Assembly: GCF_014695395.1 (NCBI RefSeq) | Contig: NZ_JACJOF010000035.1 | Span: 1 to 64,000 of the forward strand | Direction of reading: 5' to 3' | Source of the DNA: Nodosilinea sp. FACHB-131 | Lineage (GTDB): Bacteria; Cyanobacteriota; Cyanobacteriia; Phormidesmidales; Phormidesmidaceae | DNA: 64,000 bases | In this document: positions 17,401-26,465 of the stretch, one piece after another | How the letters are laid out: every line of letters begins with the position of its first letter | How positions within the stretch are numbered: position 1 is the first letter of the stretch | Notes under the pieces: model-generated | What the model was told of the DNA's origin: nothing | Seen by the model: only the letters and a program-made list of their open reading frames with translations | Database searches by the model: none | Position numbers and translations under genes: made by a program

Positions 17401-18759
17401 CTCGATATAACCCGTGTGTCGCATAAACCGTTCGGCGACGGTCTGTGACTGCGCGATCGCCTGATCGACTGAGACCTGATTGGTCAGGGCGGAGGCCATG
17501 CGCTGGCCGACCTGGGTGCCGATCGCCTGAAATTCAGGAATATCCACGTACTGCACGCCCTTGTAGGGGGTCGGCAGTGGGGAGGGGTTGGTGATATCGG
17601 CGGACTGGATGGAGGTCAGCACGGTGGCGGCGAAGGGAGCGGCGGCCTGGTAGTCAGGGTTTTCGTAGGTGGAGGTGCGGGTGCCCGGTGGGACTGAGAC
17701 CCAGCCGTACTCATCCGCGACTAGCCGGACGTACTCCTTGGAGGTGGCCCAGGCGACGAAGCGCTCGGCGGCTTCAGGCGACTGCGACGTGGCTGGAATC
17801 GCCAGCGCCCAGGACCACAGCCAGTTAGAGCCATTGGGGTAAGACTCGACCGGGGCGCGGGCAAAGCCGAGGCGATCGGCCACCTGCGACTGCTCGGGGT
17901 TAGAGAGCAGCCCGGCGGCGACGGTGGCGTCGATCCACATGCCGCACTTGCCGGTGGAGAATAGAGCCAGGTTTTCGTTAAAGCCGTTGGAACTGGCTCC
18001 GGGCGGCCCGTACTGGTTCAGCACGTCTACGTAAAAATTGACGGCGTTTTGCCACTCGGGGCTGTCGATGGTGGGCTGCCAGTCCATATCGAACCAGCGG
18101 CCGCCGAAGGTGTTGACCAGGGTGGTGAGAAAGGCCATATTTTCGCCCCAGCCCGGCTTACCCCGTAGGCAAATGCCGTAGACGCCGTTGGTCGGGTCGT
18201 GCACCTGGCTGGCCCATTCGCCTACCTGGGCATAGGTGGGGTTGGTGGGCACCGTAATGCCCGCTTTGTCAAACAGGTCGGTGCGGTAGTAGAGCATTGA
18301 GCTTTCGCCGTAGAAGGGCACCGCGTAGAGGGTGTCTTCATAGGAAAGCCCAGTGCGAATTGGGTCGATCAGGTCGTCGACATCGTACTCAGCGGGGAGC
18401 CCGTCGAGCGATCGCAGCCAGCCCCGCCTGGCCCAAATCGGCGTTTCGTAAGACCCAATCGTCAAAACATCGAATTGACCGCCTTGGCTGGCCACATCGG
18501 TAGTGGTGCGCTGGCGCAGAATGTTTTCCTCTAGCACTACCCAGCGCAGTTCGATGTCGGGGTTGTCGGCTTCAAACTGGCTCGACAGGTCTTGCATCAC
18601 CACCATGTCGCCGTTGTTGACGGTGGCAATGGTGAGGCGAGTGCGGTCCCCGGCTTGGGGGCCGGCTGAGCAGGCATTGACAAGCTGCACTAGCAGTAGG
18701 CCAATCAGGAATGCCACCAGCCCTCTGGCACGCATTCGGGCGCGGCAAAATAGGCGCAT
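17398..18759 (-). CDS. mtlE: Polyol/sugar ABC transporter substrate-binding lipoprotein
   Basis: Extracytoplasmic binding protein of the importer, family 1 solute-binding fold. The 453-residue precursor has a lipoprotein signal: basic MRLFCRARMRARG, hydrophobic LVAFLIGLLLVQLVNA and the lipobox LVNAC with Cys at 30, so the mature protein is membrane-anchored. The mature part begins with TIATVNNGDMVVMQDLSSQFE, typical of polyol/sorbitol-mannitol binders (SmoE/MtlE), and contains YYRTDLFDKAGI and AERFVAWATSKEYVRLV. It is the first gene of the leftward operon; the 167-base divergent region to the SDR gene must hold its promoter. Confidence 0.92.
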   Translation of the reverse strand: MRLFCRARMRARGLVAFLIGLLLVQLVNACSAGPQAGDRTRLTIATVNNGDMVVMQDLSSQFEADNPDIELRWVVLEENILRQRTTTDVASQGGQFDVLTIGSYETPIWARRGWLRSLDGLPAEYDVDDLIDPIRTGLSYEDTLYAVPFYGESSMLYYRTDLFDKAGITVPTNPTYAQVGEWASQVHDPTNGVYGICLRGKPGWGENMAFLTTLVNTFGGRWFDMDWQPTIDSPEWQNAVNFYVDVLNQYGPPGASSNGFNENLALFSTGKCGMWIDATVAAGLLSNPEQSQVADRLGFARAPVESYPNGSNWLWSWALAIPATSQSPEAAERFVAWATSKEYVRLVADEYGWVSVPPGTRTSTYENPDYQAAAPFAATVLTSIQSADITNPSPLPTPYKGVQYVDIPEFQAIGTQVGQRMASALTNQVSVDQAIAQSQTVAERFMRHTGYIE

Positions 18760-18926
18760 CGCACGGCTCCTCGGATTGCTAAAAAAATAAACTAAATTGA
18801 ATTTATGCTCTGGTCATGGGCAAAAGCCCAATAATGGAATGATACTGATGTCGCTTCCCAAAGATGAGGCGCTCAGTTGTATTCGCAACAATTCTTGATT
18901 GCAACCCCAACTGTGAGGCCAGCTTT

Positions 18927-19727
18927 ATGAGCGCGATCGCCACCTATGATTTCCAAGGCAAAACCATTCTGATCACCGGCGGAGCGGGGGAAATCGGCAA
19001 AGCTACCGCCCACCGATTTGCCGCTAACGGAGCCACAATTGTGTTGCTGGATATTAACGAGATGAGGCTGGCCGAGGTTGCCCAGGGGTTAAAGGACTAC
19101 GGCAACCCCGTGTACACCGTGCGCTGCAATGTCACCGATGCTCAGGAGGTGGCCGAGATGTTTGCGATCGCCGTTGAGCAGGTGGGCCAGCTCGACTATG
19201 TGTTCAACAATGCTGGCTACCAGGGCGTGTTTGCCAAAACCAATGAGTACCCTGAGGAAGACTTCCAGAAGGTGATCGACATCAATGTGGTCGGTGTATT
19301 TCACATTCTCAAGGCTGCTGCTCAGCACCTGCGGAAGGCTGGTGGGGCGATCGTCAACATGGCTAGTCACGCCGGGGTGGATGGGCCGCCCAATATGCTG
19401 GCTTACGCCGCCTCTAAGTTTGCAGTGGTTGGCATGACCCAGACGGCGGCCAAAGACCTGGCCCCCTACGGCATTCGCGTCAACGCTCTGTCGCCGTCGC
19501 TGATTGGCCCCGGCTTCATGTGGACTCGGCAGACAGAACTACAGGCGGGGGTAGGATCGCAGTATTTTGACGCCGACCCCAAGGTAGTCGAGCAGCAGAT
19601 GATAAACTCAGTGCCGCTGCGCCGCCTGGGCCGGTTAGAAGAAGTTGCCAGCGGGGTCGCTTTCCTAATGAGCGACGAGGCCAGCTACATCACCGGGTTC
19701 AACTTGGATATTACGGGAGGACAATAG
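18927..19727 (+). CDS. SDR-family dehydrogenase, probably polyol (sorbitol/arabitol-type)
   Basis: Classical short-chain dehydrogenase/reductase of 266 residues from MSAIATYDFQG. It shows the cofactor motif TGGAGEIGKA near 14-23, an Asp after strand 2 (LLDINEMR) that favours NAD, the NNAG motif (FNNAGYQG) near 89, and the catalytic Ser (NMASHAGVDG) and YAASK near 157. Start at 18927 is chosen over 18864 because it begins at the conserved region and gives the usual family length. Its place between the transporter and the SorC regulator suggests it oxidises sorbitol, xylitol or arabitol, like SmoS; substrate is inferred from context only. Confidence 0.88.
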   Translation: MSAIATYDFQGKTILITGGAGEIGKATAHRFAANGATIVLLDINEMRLAEVAQGLKDYGNPVYTVRCNVTDAQEVAEMFAIAVEQVGQLDYVFNNAGYQGVFAKTNEYPEEDFQKVIDINVVGVFHILKAAAQHLRKAGGAIVNMASHAGVDGPPNMLAYAASKFAVVGMTQTAAKDLAPYGIRVNALSPSLIGPGFMWTRQTELQAGVGSQYFDADPKVVEQQMINSVPLRRLGRLEEVASGVAFLMSDEASYITGFNLDITGGQ

Positions 19728-19792
19728 GAATGAGCAAATATTCTCTAGAAGATAAAATGCTCATTCTCTCTTTCGGTAGATCTTTAACCGAA
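19728..19792. promoter_or_regulatory. Two operator-like inverted repeats before the SorC-type regulator
   Basis: Directly after the SDR stop there is a perfect 9-base inverted repeat GAATGAGCA (19728-19736) / TGCTCATTC (19758-19766), and 5 bases on a perfect 6-base inverted repeat TTCGGT (19772-19777) / ACCGAA (19787-19792). They lie 40-105 bases before the regulator's start. SorC-family proteins bind operators near their own genes, so these are candidate sites for autoregulation; inference. Confidence 0.45.
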
Positions 19793-19795
19793 TAA
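19730..19795 (+). CDS. Possible 21-residue leader peptide
   Basis: An ATG two bases after the SDR stop codon, with GGAGG 11 bases ahead (gggaggacaataggaatg), opens a 21-codon frame MSKYSLEDKMLILSFGRSLTE ending in TAA. The spacing to the SDR gene is that of a coupled gene. Its start codon lies within the left arm of the inverted repeat at 19728-19766. It could be a leader peptide controlling the SorC-type gene, a decayed gene, or chance; no homologue is recognised. Confidence 0.35.
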   Translation: MSKYSLEDKMLILSFGRSLTE

Positions 19796-19833
19796 GATCA
19801 CCCTTGGGGTAGTGGTGGATTTGGAGGTGACCA

Positions 19834-20823
19834 GTGGGAGATACGTATGCAGAGAAGCGCGATGGTCGGAGGCCGGCCCAGCAGGGCCATCGCAAACTCG
19901 ACCTGGCGGCCCACGCCGCCTGGCTTTACTACATCGCCGGTAACACCCAGGAAGAAATTGCCGCCAAGCTCAACGTGTCGCGGCAGGCAGCCCAGCGCCT
20001 AGTGGCCCTAGCTGTCAGCGAAAAGCTGATCAAGTTTCGCCTCGACCATCCCCTCAGCCACTGCATCGCCCTGGCTGAGGCCCTGCGGGATCGGTTCGCT
20101 CTATCGATGTGTGAAGTCGTGCCCGACCCCGCCGTCGGTGGTGACCTCTACAACGGCCTGGGCGTCTGCGCGGCGACTTACCTGGAAACCTATCTAGTTG
20201 CCAGAACCCCTTCCATTCTGGCCTTTAGCTCGGGGCGCACCCTGCGGGCCATGGTGGATCAAATTCCCTCAATGGATCAGCCTCAGCACAAGATCGTTTC
20301 GATTGTGGGCAACATGTCGCACTGCGGGCTGGCCGGTCGCCACGAGGTGGTCATGCATCTGTCTGATCGGGTAGGGTCACAAACCTACCCGGTGCCCACT
20401 CCAGCGGTGGCCAACAGCGTGGAAGAGCGCGACCTGTTGCAGACCCAGCGATCGTTTTTGGCGGTTAAAGCCCTGGCGGAGCAGGCCAAGGTCACCTTTG
20501 TTGGCGTCAGCCACATCGCTTGGAACGCGCCCCTGCACGAGGATGGCTTTATCAACGATGCCGAACTGACCGAGCTGATTGAGCTGGGGGCTGTAGGCGA
20601 AATTGCGGGTTGGGCGTTCAACTCCGAGGGAAAGTTGCTGCAAGCAGGTACCAACAGCCGAGTTGCGGGTGTGCCCCTAGAGCAACCAGCCCGGCGTCTG
20701 ATCATCGGCGTCGCTGGGGGCATGCGTAAAGCCGAAGCTATTCTCGCCGCCCTGCACGGTCAGCTGATCAGCGGGCTGATTACCGATGAAGCGGCAGCCA
20801 CGGCAATTTTGAAGAAGGGCTGA
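19834..20823 (+). CDS. SorC/DeoR-type sugar-binding transcriptional regulator
   Basis: A 329-residue regulator of the SorC family: an N-terminal helix-turn-helix near 24-66 (AAWLYYIAGNTQEEIAAKLNVSRQAAQRLVALA) and a C-terminal sugar-phosphate-binding domain (about 75-325) with the family's LAFSSGRTLRAM near 115 and GVAGGMRKAEAILAAL near 297. Members are controlled by phosphorylated sugars and regulate polyol and sugar operons (SorC, DalR, SmoC). The start is a GTG preceded by ttggaggtgacca, a strong ribosome site. Position between the SDR dehydrogenase and the fructokinase makes it the likely local regulator of the polyol locus. Confidence 0.9.
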   Translation: MGDTYAEKRDGRRPAQQGHRKLDLAAHAAWLYYIAGNTQEEIAAKLNVSRQAAQRLVALAVSEKLIKFRLDHPLSHCIALAEALRDRFALSMCEVVPDPAVGGDLYNGLGVCAATYLETYLVARTPSILAFSSGRTLRAMVDQIPSMDQPQHKIVSIVGNMSHCGLAGRHEVVMHLSDRVGSQTYPVPTPAVANSVEERDLLQTQRSFLAVKALAEQAKVTFVGVSHIAWNAPLHEDGFINDAELTELIELGAVGEIAGWAFNSEGKLLQAGTNSRVAGVPLEQPARRLIIGVAGGMRKAEAILAALHGQLISGLITDEAAATAILKKG

Positions 20824-20882
20824 CTGTGACCTGCCCGAGATTGGCTGGCTCGGCTGGATTTGGAGCAATTTAGGAGAAAACT

Positions 20883-21857
20883 ATGACCGAGCCCGTGATT
20901 TGTTTAGGAGAATGCTTAGTCGATCGCCTGTTTGAGGTCGGTGAAACGCCGGAGGCAGCCTCTAACCAAGGCACCGATTATCCTGGTGGAGCGCCCGCCA
21001 ATGTAGCCGCTGCGATCGCCAAACTCGGCACCCCCACCCGGTTAATTAGCGCTCTAGGCGAGGATGACCTGGGCGATTGGCTAGTTGAGGTATTGCAGGA
21101 GCAGGGAGTAGCGTGCCAGATTCAGCGGGTGGCCGATATGCCTACACGCACGGTGCTGGTGCAGCGGGATGAAACGGGCGATCGCCAGTTCATTGGCTTT
21201 AGCGCCCCCGACCCCGCCGCCTTTGCTGACGCCCATCTCACCCCCAACTGGATAGATGCCGTCGATTTTGCCGGGGCGAGTTATCTGGTGATGGGGACGC
21301 TGGGACTGGCCTACCCCACCACCGCCCGCGCCATGGCGCGGGCGCGGGATAAGGCCCAGCAGGCCGGGGCCAAAATTGTGATCGATTTGAACTGGCGACC
21401 CGTGTTTTGGCCAGACGAGGCGATCGCTCCTAAAACCATTCGAGATTTTCTGAAGACCGCCGATCTGCTTAAGCTCTCTAAAGAGGAGGCCCAGTGGTTG
21501 CTAGATACCGACTCTGCCCTGGACGTCTGCCAGCAGTTCCCCCAGTGTGAAGCTGTGCTGCTCACCGACGGGGGCAACGGCAGCACCTGCGCCACAAAAC
21601 AGCACAGCGTTTCACTCCCGGCCTTTGATGTCAGCAGCAAGGACACAACGGGGGCAGGGGACGCCTTTCTAGCCGGAATTCTGCACCAGCTTTGTCAGCG
21701 GGGATGGGATGTTTGGCAAGACCCGGCTGAAATTAAGGCGATTTTGCGCTACGCCAGCGCGGTGGGGGCGCTAACGACGCTCAAGCCGGGGGCGATCGCC
21801 GCCCAGCCTACTCCCCAGGAGGTCGATGCTTTTCTGCACCACCAGGCCGCTGCCTAA
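20883..21857 (+). CDS. mtlZ: Fructokinase (PfkB-family carbohydrate kinase)
   Basis: A 324-residue PfkB-family kinase. Family signature 1 is PGGAPANVAAAIAKLG near 37-52; signature 2 is DTTGAGDAFLAGIL near 253-266 with the catalytic Asp in GAGD. The N-terminus VICLGECLVDRLFE is typical of fructokinases. It would phosphorylate fructose formed by oxidation of mannitol or sorbitol. A good ribosome site (ttaggagaaaact) precedes the ATG, and the gene lies 59 bases after the SorC-type regulator on the same strand, corresponding to mtlZ of P. fluorescens. Sugar specificity is inferred from sequence style and context. Confidence 0.88.
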   Translation: MTEPVICLGECLVDRLFEVGETPEAASNQGTDYPGGAPANVAAAIAKLGTPTRLISALGEDDLGDWLVEVLQEQGVACQIQRVADMPTRTVLVQRDETGDRQFIGFSAPDPAAFADAHLTPNWIDAVDFAGASYLVMGTLGLAYPTTARAMARARDKAQQAGAKIVIDLNWRPVFWPDEAIAPKTIRDFLKTADLLKLSKEEAQWLLDTDSALDVCQQFPQCEAVLLTDGGNGSTCATKQHSVSLPAFDVSSKDTTGAGDAFLAGILHQLCQRGWDVWQDPAEIKAILRYASAVGALTTLKPGAIAAQPTPQEVDAFLHHQAAA

Positions 21858-21864
21858 ACCCCGA

Positions 21865-21933
21865 GGGCGAATGCCATTCGCCCCTACATACCCATCAATC
21901 AGGCAACCCTGTAGGGGCAAACGGCGTTTGCCC
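21865..21933. repeat. Two perfect hairpins between convergent genes
   Basis: GGGCGAATG-c-CATTCGCCC (21865-21883) and GGGCAAACG-g-CGTTTGCCC (21915-21933) are two perfect 9-base-arm palindromes of the same design, flanked by cccctac and gtagggg. This is another cyanobacterial dispersed repeat type. It lies between the converging fructokinase and dioxygenase genes and can serve as a two-way transcription stop, although there is no long T-tract. Confidence 0.65.
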
Positions 21934-21977
21934 TAACCAAACTGGGCTAAATATAGGGGGTTTGGCGCGATCGCTCA

Positions 21978-22754
21978 TCAGGCCAACTCCAGCCCAATCT
22001 CAAAGCGCCCAGTGTAGCCCTCTCCAGCCTGGGTAATGGGCAGAATTAACTGATCGCCGCCGCTGCGAAAGATGCCGTCATTTTGGTTGCGGGTGGTGCG
22101 ATCGCCCCTAGCGCTGTAAGGGGTCTGGGTATAGATGCGATCGCTCAAAGCATCGTCAAAATAGAGCTGTGAGGTAAATTCGTAGCCCTGATTTGAGGTG
22201 GTATTGCCGCGAATTTTGAAGTGAATATGCACAGCCCGGCCTGGATACCAACCGGGATAAATGGTGGTGAACTCGACCATGCCGTCAGCATTAGTGACTT
22301 GAGCCCCGCGCAGAAACTTTTGGCCGAGGGTATTGGCTCTGCGATCGGCCACATCTGAATAGGCTCCCGTGGCATCGCAGTGCCAGACGTCTACCATTGC
22401 GCCTGCCAGCGGCACACAGGCATTAGCACCCACTTGGGAAACGCGAAATTGCAGCGTTAGGGGAACGCCTAGTTTTACCGAGCCAGTCGTCGGGTCAGAG
22501 CGAATATCAGAGCGCTTTAGCGCTTCATCAACAAAATAGGGGCCTTCGGTCTGCTGAGGGCGTACGGTGCAGGCAGGCTGCGCCGCCGCTGCCTCGGTCG
22601 GGGTTTGGGCTACGGTACTGCTCAGTTCAGCCGAGGCCGAGGGCTTGCGGAAGCAGCCGAACAGCGAAACCATCAAGGTGCCGCCGATGAAGCCTAGGGC
22701 ATCGCGACGCTTGAGGTTAGGGCCATCTGTTCTTGATACGTATTGTCTGGGCAT
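21978..22754 (-). CDS. Intradiol ring-cleavage dioxygenase-like exported lipoprotein
   Basis: A 258-residue member of the intradiol (protocatechuate 3,4-dioxygenase/catechol 1,2-dioxygenase) family. The N-terminus KRRDALGFIGGTLMVSLFGC resembles a twin-arginine signal with a lipobox-like LFGC, so export is likely. The domain starts at TEGPYFVDEALKRSDIR near 70. The iron-ligand pattern is complete: Tyr in TGAYSDV, Tyr in YPGWYPGRA, and two His in VHIHFKI. Such exported two-domain-less intradiol proteins are common in cyanobacteria; their substrate is unknown. Same strand as xylB, 92 bases downstream of it. Confidence 0.85.
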   Translation of the reverse strand: MPRQYVSRTDGPNLKRRDALGFIGGTLMVSLFGCFRKPSASAELSSTVAQTPTEAAAAQPACTVRPQQTEGPYFVDEALKRSDIRSDPTTGSVKLGVPLTLQFRVSQVGANACVPLAGAMVDVWHCDATGAYSDVADRRANTLGQKFLRGAQVTNADGMVEFTTIYPGWYPGRAVHIHFKIRGNTTSNQGYEFTSQLYFDDALSDRIYTQTPYSARGDRTTRNQNDGIFRSGGDQLILPITQAGEGYTGRFEIGLELA

Positions 22755-22846
22755 GGGGTAGGGGCATTGCTATATTGACAGCTTCTATTGGGCCAAACCA
22801 AGATTACGGTTTACTCCAAGCTTGAATTACAGCATTGTCATCATCC

Positions 22847-24313
22847 CTACCTCACCACCTTTAGCGACTCGTAGAGTGGGGTGTATCGTTCAAATGCCGC
22901 CTCATAGGCCGCGTGCTTTTGGGGTTGCACCGCCTCGATCGCCTCAGGCAGCATGTCAAACGCCTCCGCCAGCGACGGGTAGGCCCCTACCCCCACCATC
23001 GCCAAAATCGCCGCTCCGTAGGCCGCTCCTTCTTCGGCTTTGGGCGCGACCAGTTCGGTGTGCAGTACATCCGCTAGTAGGTGGAACCAGAGGGGCGATC
23101 GCACCCCACCCCCCGTTGCCAATAGCTGATTCACTGGAGAAATTTCCTGAATCACCTCCAGGGCTGCCCGCAGGCTAAAGGCCACCCCTTCCAGCACCGC
23201 CCGAATCAGGTCACCTTGGGTGTGAGCCAGCGACAAATTCACCCAGGCCCCCCGCGTGTCCGGGTCGAGGTAGGGGCTGCGCTCGCCGGCCAAGTGAGGC
23301 AAAAATAGCACGCCCCGCGCCCCCGGTTCAGATTTTTCGGCCAGAGTCATCAGGTCGGCAAAGGCGATGTTGGGGGCAAAGGTATCGCGGTACCAGCGCA
23401 GAGCACCCCCCGCCGCCAGGGTTACCCCCAGCAGGTGGTAGCCGCCATCGGCATGGCAAAACAGGTGCACGCGCCCTTGGGGGTCGGGGGTCGGGACATC
23501 GCAGGGGGCAAAAATCACCCCCGACGTGCCGATGCTGAGGCTGCCTCGCTTTAGGTTGCGATCGGAAATGCCGAGGCCAATCGCCGCTGCGGCATTGTCA
23601 CCCCCGCCCGCCACCACGGGCAGTCCTGCCGGGAGTCCCGTCCGCTCAGCCAATTCCGGCTTTAGCCGTCCAGCGATCGCGGTTGATTCGACCACGGTGG
23701 GAAATAGGTCGGGGCTGATATCGAGAGCGGCAAGAATGTCTTGGTCCCACTGCCGACTGGCCAGGTTTAGACAGCCAATACCCGAAGCATCCGAGGGTTC
23801 GGTCACCGCTGCCCCGGTGAGCACGTAGCCGAGGTAATCCTTGGGCAGCAAAATTTGCCGCACCTGTTCGTAGGCCTGGGGTTCCTCGCTCCGCAGCCAC
23901 ACCAGCTTGGGCAGCTGAAACCCGGTAATCGCTGGATTGCCGGTGCGCTGAATTAATTCTGAGCGGGGCACCGCCGCTTCAATTTCCGCCACGGCGGCCC
24001 CCGTGCGCTGGTCATTCCAGAGAATTGCGGGGCGAATTACCTGACCGTCTTCGTCCAGCGGCACCATGCCGTGCATTTGGCCTGATAGACCGAGGGCGAT
24101 CGCCCGGTGCCCTTCAATCTGTCCAGCTACCTCACCCAGAGCCGTCAAACTAGCTTCGACCCAGTCGGCAGGCTGCTGCTCCGTCCAGCCGGGGTGCGGC
24201 GTCAGCAGAGGATAACCTTGGGTCGTTTGGGCAACTACCTGGCCTTGCAGATTGACGGCGATCGCCCGCACTCCGCCGGTTCCCAAGTCTAAACCAATGA
24301 CTACGTCCGCCAA
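22847..24313 (-). CDS. xylB: Xylulokinase
   Basis: A FGGY-family kinase of 488 residues that phosphorylates D-xylulose to xylulose 5-phosphate, feeding the pentose phosphate and Calvin-cycle pool. Motifs: phosphate-binding [14 protein letters not shown] at 7-20, substrate contacts LSGQMHGMV near 75 and WNDQRT near 99, the catalytic Asp region [12 protein letters not shown] near 234, GTSGVIFA near 260 and the adenosine motif [12 protein letters not shown] near 395. All are XylB-like rather than GlpK-like. In the P. fluorescens locus the equivalent is mtlY. It begins 15 bases downstream of the NDH-2-like gene on the same strand. Confidence 0.93.
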   Translation of the reverse strand: MADVVIGLDLGTGGVRAIAVNLQGQVVAQTTQGYPLLTPHPGWTEQQPADWVEASLTALGEVAGQIEGHRAIALGLSGQMHGMVPLDEDGQVIRPAILWNDQRTGAAVAEIEAAVPRSELIQRTGNPAITGFQLPKLVWLRSEEPQAYEQVRQILLPKDYLGYVLTGAAVTEPSDASGIGCLNLASRQWDQDILAALDISPDLFPTVVESTAIAGRLKPELAERTGLPAGLPVVAGGGDNAAAAIGLGISDRNLKRGSLSIGTSGVIFAPCDVPTPDPQGRVHLFCHADGGYHLLGVTLAAGGALRWYRDTFAPNIAFADLMTLAEKSEPGARGVLFLPHLAGERSPYLDPDTRGAWVNLSLAHTQGDLIRAVLEGVAFSLRAALEVIQEISPVNQLLATGGGVRSPLWFHLLADVLHTELVAPKAEEGAAYGAAILAMVGVGAYPSLAEAFDMLPEAIEAVQPQKHAAYEAAFERYTPLYESLKVVR

Positions 24314-24328
24314 TTCAGTTTCTCCCGT

Positions 24329-25753
24329 CTACGATTCTGCAATGACTGGCGCTTTTAGCTCTCCTAAGGTGCGTTCTGGAGCATCATGCCGCTCCACCCG
24401 CTGGGGCTCCTGATCCACAACCATCGGCTCATCCAGACGGCTCTCTTCCCAGGTGATCAGCCGTGAACCGCCCTTGTGGGTGAAATAGCTCCACAACCAC
24501 TGGATCATCACCACCAGCTTGTTGTCAAACTCAATCAGGTAATAGATGTGCACAAAAATCCAGATCAGCCAGGCGGGGAAGCCCCACAGCTTGAACCGCC
24601 CCATGTTGACCACCGCCGCGTGGTGGCCAATCACTGCCAGATTGCCCACATCGTCGTAGTGGAAGGGAGGCAGATCGTCGCCCCGAAGACGCCGTTGAAT
24701 GAGCTTGGCGATGTAGGCCCCTTGCTGCATGGCCACAGGGGCAACCCCAGGCAGGGGCTGTTTCCCCTCCGGGGAGGCTGCGCCAAGGTCCTGGTGGGCA
24801 AAGTGCGCCAAATCTCCCACCACAAAGATATTTGGCTGCTCCGGCAGGCTGAGATCGGGATTCACCATGACTCGCCCCGAGCGATCGAGCTGGGCCCCGG
24901 CTCGGGCAGCCAGCACCTTGCCCAGCGCCGAAGCCCGCACCCCAGCGGCCCAGAGAATGGTTTTGGCCCGCACCTGCTCGGTCTGCTCGCCCTGGCGCAC
25001 CGTCACCACATCGTCGTCGATGTCGGTCACCAGCGACTGGGTACGCACCGTTACGCCTAGCTCCTTCAGCGAGTCGGCGGCTTTGGCCGACAGGTCAGCG
25101 GGGTAGGGGGGCAACACGCGATCGAGCCCTTCCAGCAGCAGAATGCGGGTTTCAGTGGTGTCAATGTGGTGAAATTCGTCCTTAAGCGTGTGGAAAGCCA
25201 GTTCTGCCAAGGCCCCAGCCAGTTCTACGCCCGTTGGCCCACCGCCCACCACCACAAACGTCAGCCAGGCCCGCCGTCGCTCTGGATCTGACTCTTTTTC
25301 AGCGGCTTCAAAAGCCCCAAAAATTCGTTTCCGCATTTCTAGGGCATCTTCAAGGGTCTTAAGCCCCGGTGCGGCCTCGGCCCACTGGTCGTGACCGAAA
25401 TAGTGGTGGCTAACACCTGTGGCTACCACCAGCGTGTCGTAGGGCAGGGTTGTGTGGGTTAGCGTCACTTGCTGCTGCTGAGGGTCAATATCAATGACTG
25501 CATCCATCAGCACCCTGACGTGGCGGTGAGCACTCAAAATAGCTCGCAGAGGCGACGAAATATCTCCAGGTGATAATTTCCCTGTGGCCACTTGATAGAG
25601 CAGCGGTTGAAACAGATGAAAATTTCGTTTGTCAATTAGCGTGACTTCAACCTGCTTAGTTTTCCCCAATGCCTTAGCGGCATAGAGACCACCAAACCCT
25701 CCTCCAACAATCACAACCTGATGAGGCTTAGTCTCAATAGCGGTATTTTTCAT
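24329..25753 (-). CDS. ndh: Type II NADH dehydrogenase-like flavoprotein (NDH-2)
   Basis: A 474-residue pyridine nucleotide-disulfide oxidoreductase. The FAD-binding motif VIVGGGFGGLYAAKALG is at 14-30 with RNFHLFQPLLYQVATGKLSPGDIS downstream, typical of NDH-2; the NAD(P) motif FVVVGGGPTGVELAGALAEL is near 165; the second FAD contact FVVGDLAHF is near 310. The C-terminal part (AWLIWIFVHIYYLIEFDNKLVVMIQWLWSY) is hydrophobic and amphipathic, giving membrane association. NDH-2 passes electrons from NAD(P)H to quinone without pumping. Just upstream of xylB, it could reoxidise NADH made by polyol dehydrogenases, or simply be a housekeeping respiratory enzyme. Confidence 0.92.
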   Translation of the reverse strand: MKNTAIETKPHQVVIVGGGFGGLYAAKALGKTKQVEVTLIDKRNFHLFQPLLYQVATGKLSPGDISSPLRAILSAHRHVRVLMDAVIDIDPQQQQVTLTHTTLPYDTLVVATGVSHHYFGHDQWAEAAPGLKTLEDALEMRKRIFGAFEAAEKESDPERRRAWLTFVVVGGGPTGVELAGALAELAFHTLKDEFHHIDTTETRILLLEGLDRVLPPYPADLSAKAADSLKELGVTVRTQSLVTDIDDDVVTVRQGEQTEQVRAKTILWAAGVRASALGKVLAARAGAQLDRSGRVMVNPDLSLPEQPNIFVVGDLAHFAHQDLGAASPEGKQPLPGVAPVAMQQGAYIAKLIQRRLRGDDLPPFHYDDVGNLAVIGHHAAVVNMGRFKLWGFPAWLIWIFVHIYYLIEFDNKLVVMIQWLWSYFTHKGGSRLITWEESRLDEPMVVDQEPQRVERHDAPERTLGELKAPVIAES

Positions 25754-26465
25754 GGAATTAGCTCCATCTCAAATAGGCTCTGCTGAAGATCGCTAGGAAA
25801 AATTTCATTGTCAAGGCTACTTAAGGCCAGGGTGCGATCGCTCTATTTGACAAACTATTTCAGCCGATTTACAACGAATGTGGCTGGCTTTATCTATCGA
25901 AAGACATAGCTAATGCTGCTTTGCCGAAAAAGCTATGGCCTGAATGAACACTGGGCTAGCTTCAGTGTAAGTATTCAAAAGGGTCTTGTAGATTTCTCAA
26001 TCTTTCATCACGATTTTCAAGACCAAAAAACGTGAGCAAGAACCCATTTTTGCGTTTGCAACCACAGTAATCGATCCACTCATGCGCCCCCCGCTCCAGA
26101 CTGTAGGGCAGTTTTGGCGGCAGCGATCGCCGTCCTACCGCTCCAGGCTTGGCCAAACTGCTGCTGTTAATCGGCTAACTCCACCTGCGGCTAGACGCTA
26201 CCCGCAGTTCAGTTACCTAAGCTGAAAATAGCTCTCGGCAACAAATCTGCCAGCTTCAGCGTGTGGCCTCAATGGTTAGCAGGTGATGTAACTCCCATGC
26301 GTCCGCAACGGCTAGCGCAGCCCATTGACTTAAAGCAAGCGGTGAATATTGGCTGTGCCTAGTTGTCTAAGGATGTGCTGCATTAATTTCAAGGGCAGGT
26401 TTTAGCCGAGAGCCATGCCAATCTAAAACCGACAGTTTAAACCTTAAAACCTCAGGAGAATTAGC
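25754..26465. other. Gene-free region between ndh and the PfpI gene
   Basis: About 710 bases between divergent genes. The left 100 bases hold the ndh promoter region, the right end the ribosome site cctcaggagaattagc of the PfpI gene. Short open frames exist on both strands, but none has a ribosome site and recognisable similarity. No repeats or RNA folds stand out. Confidence 0.5.

Noticed and set aside
25962-26156. 64-codon minus-strand frame downstream of nothing in particular
   Set aside because: No convincing ribosome site or similarity; the gap shows similar frames on both strands.
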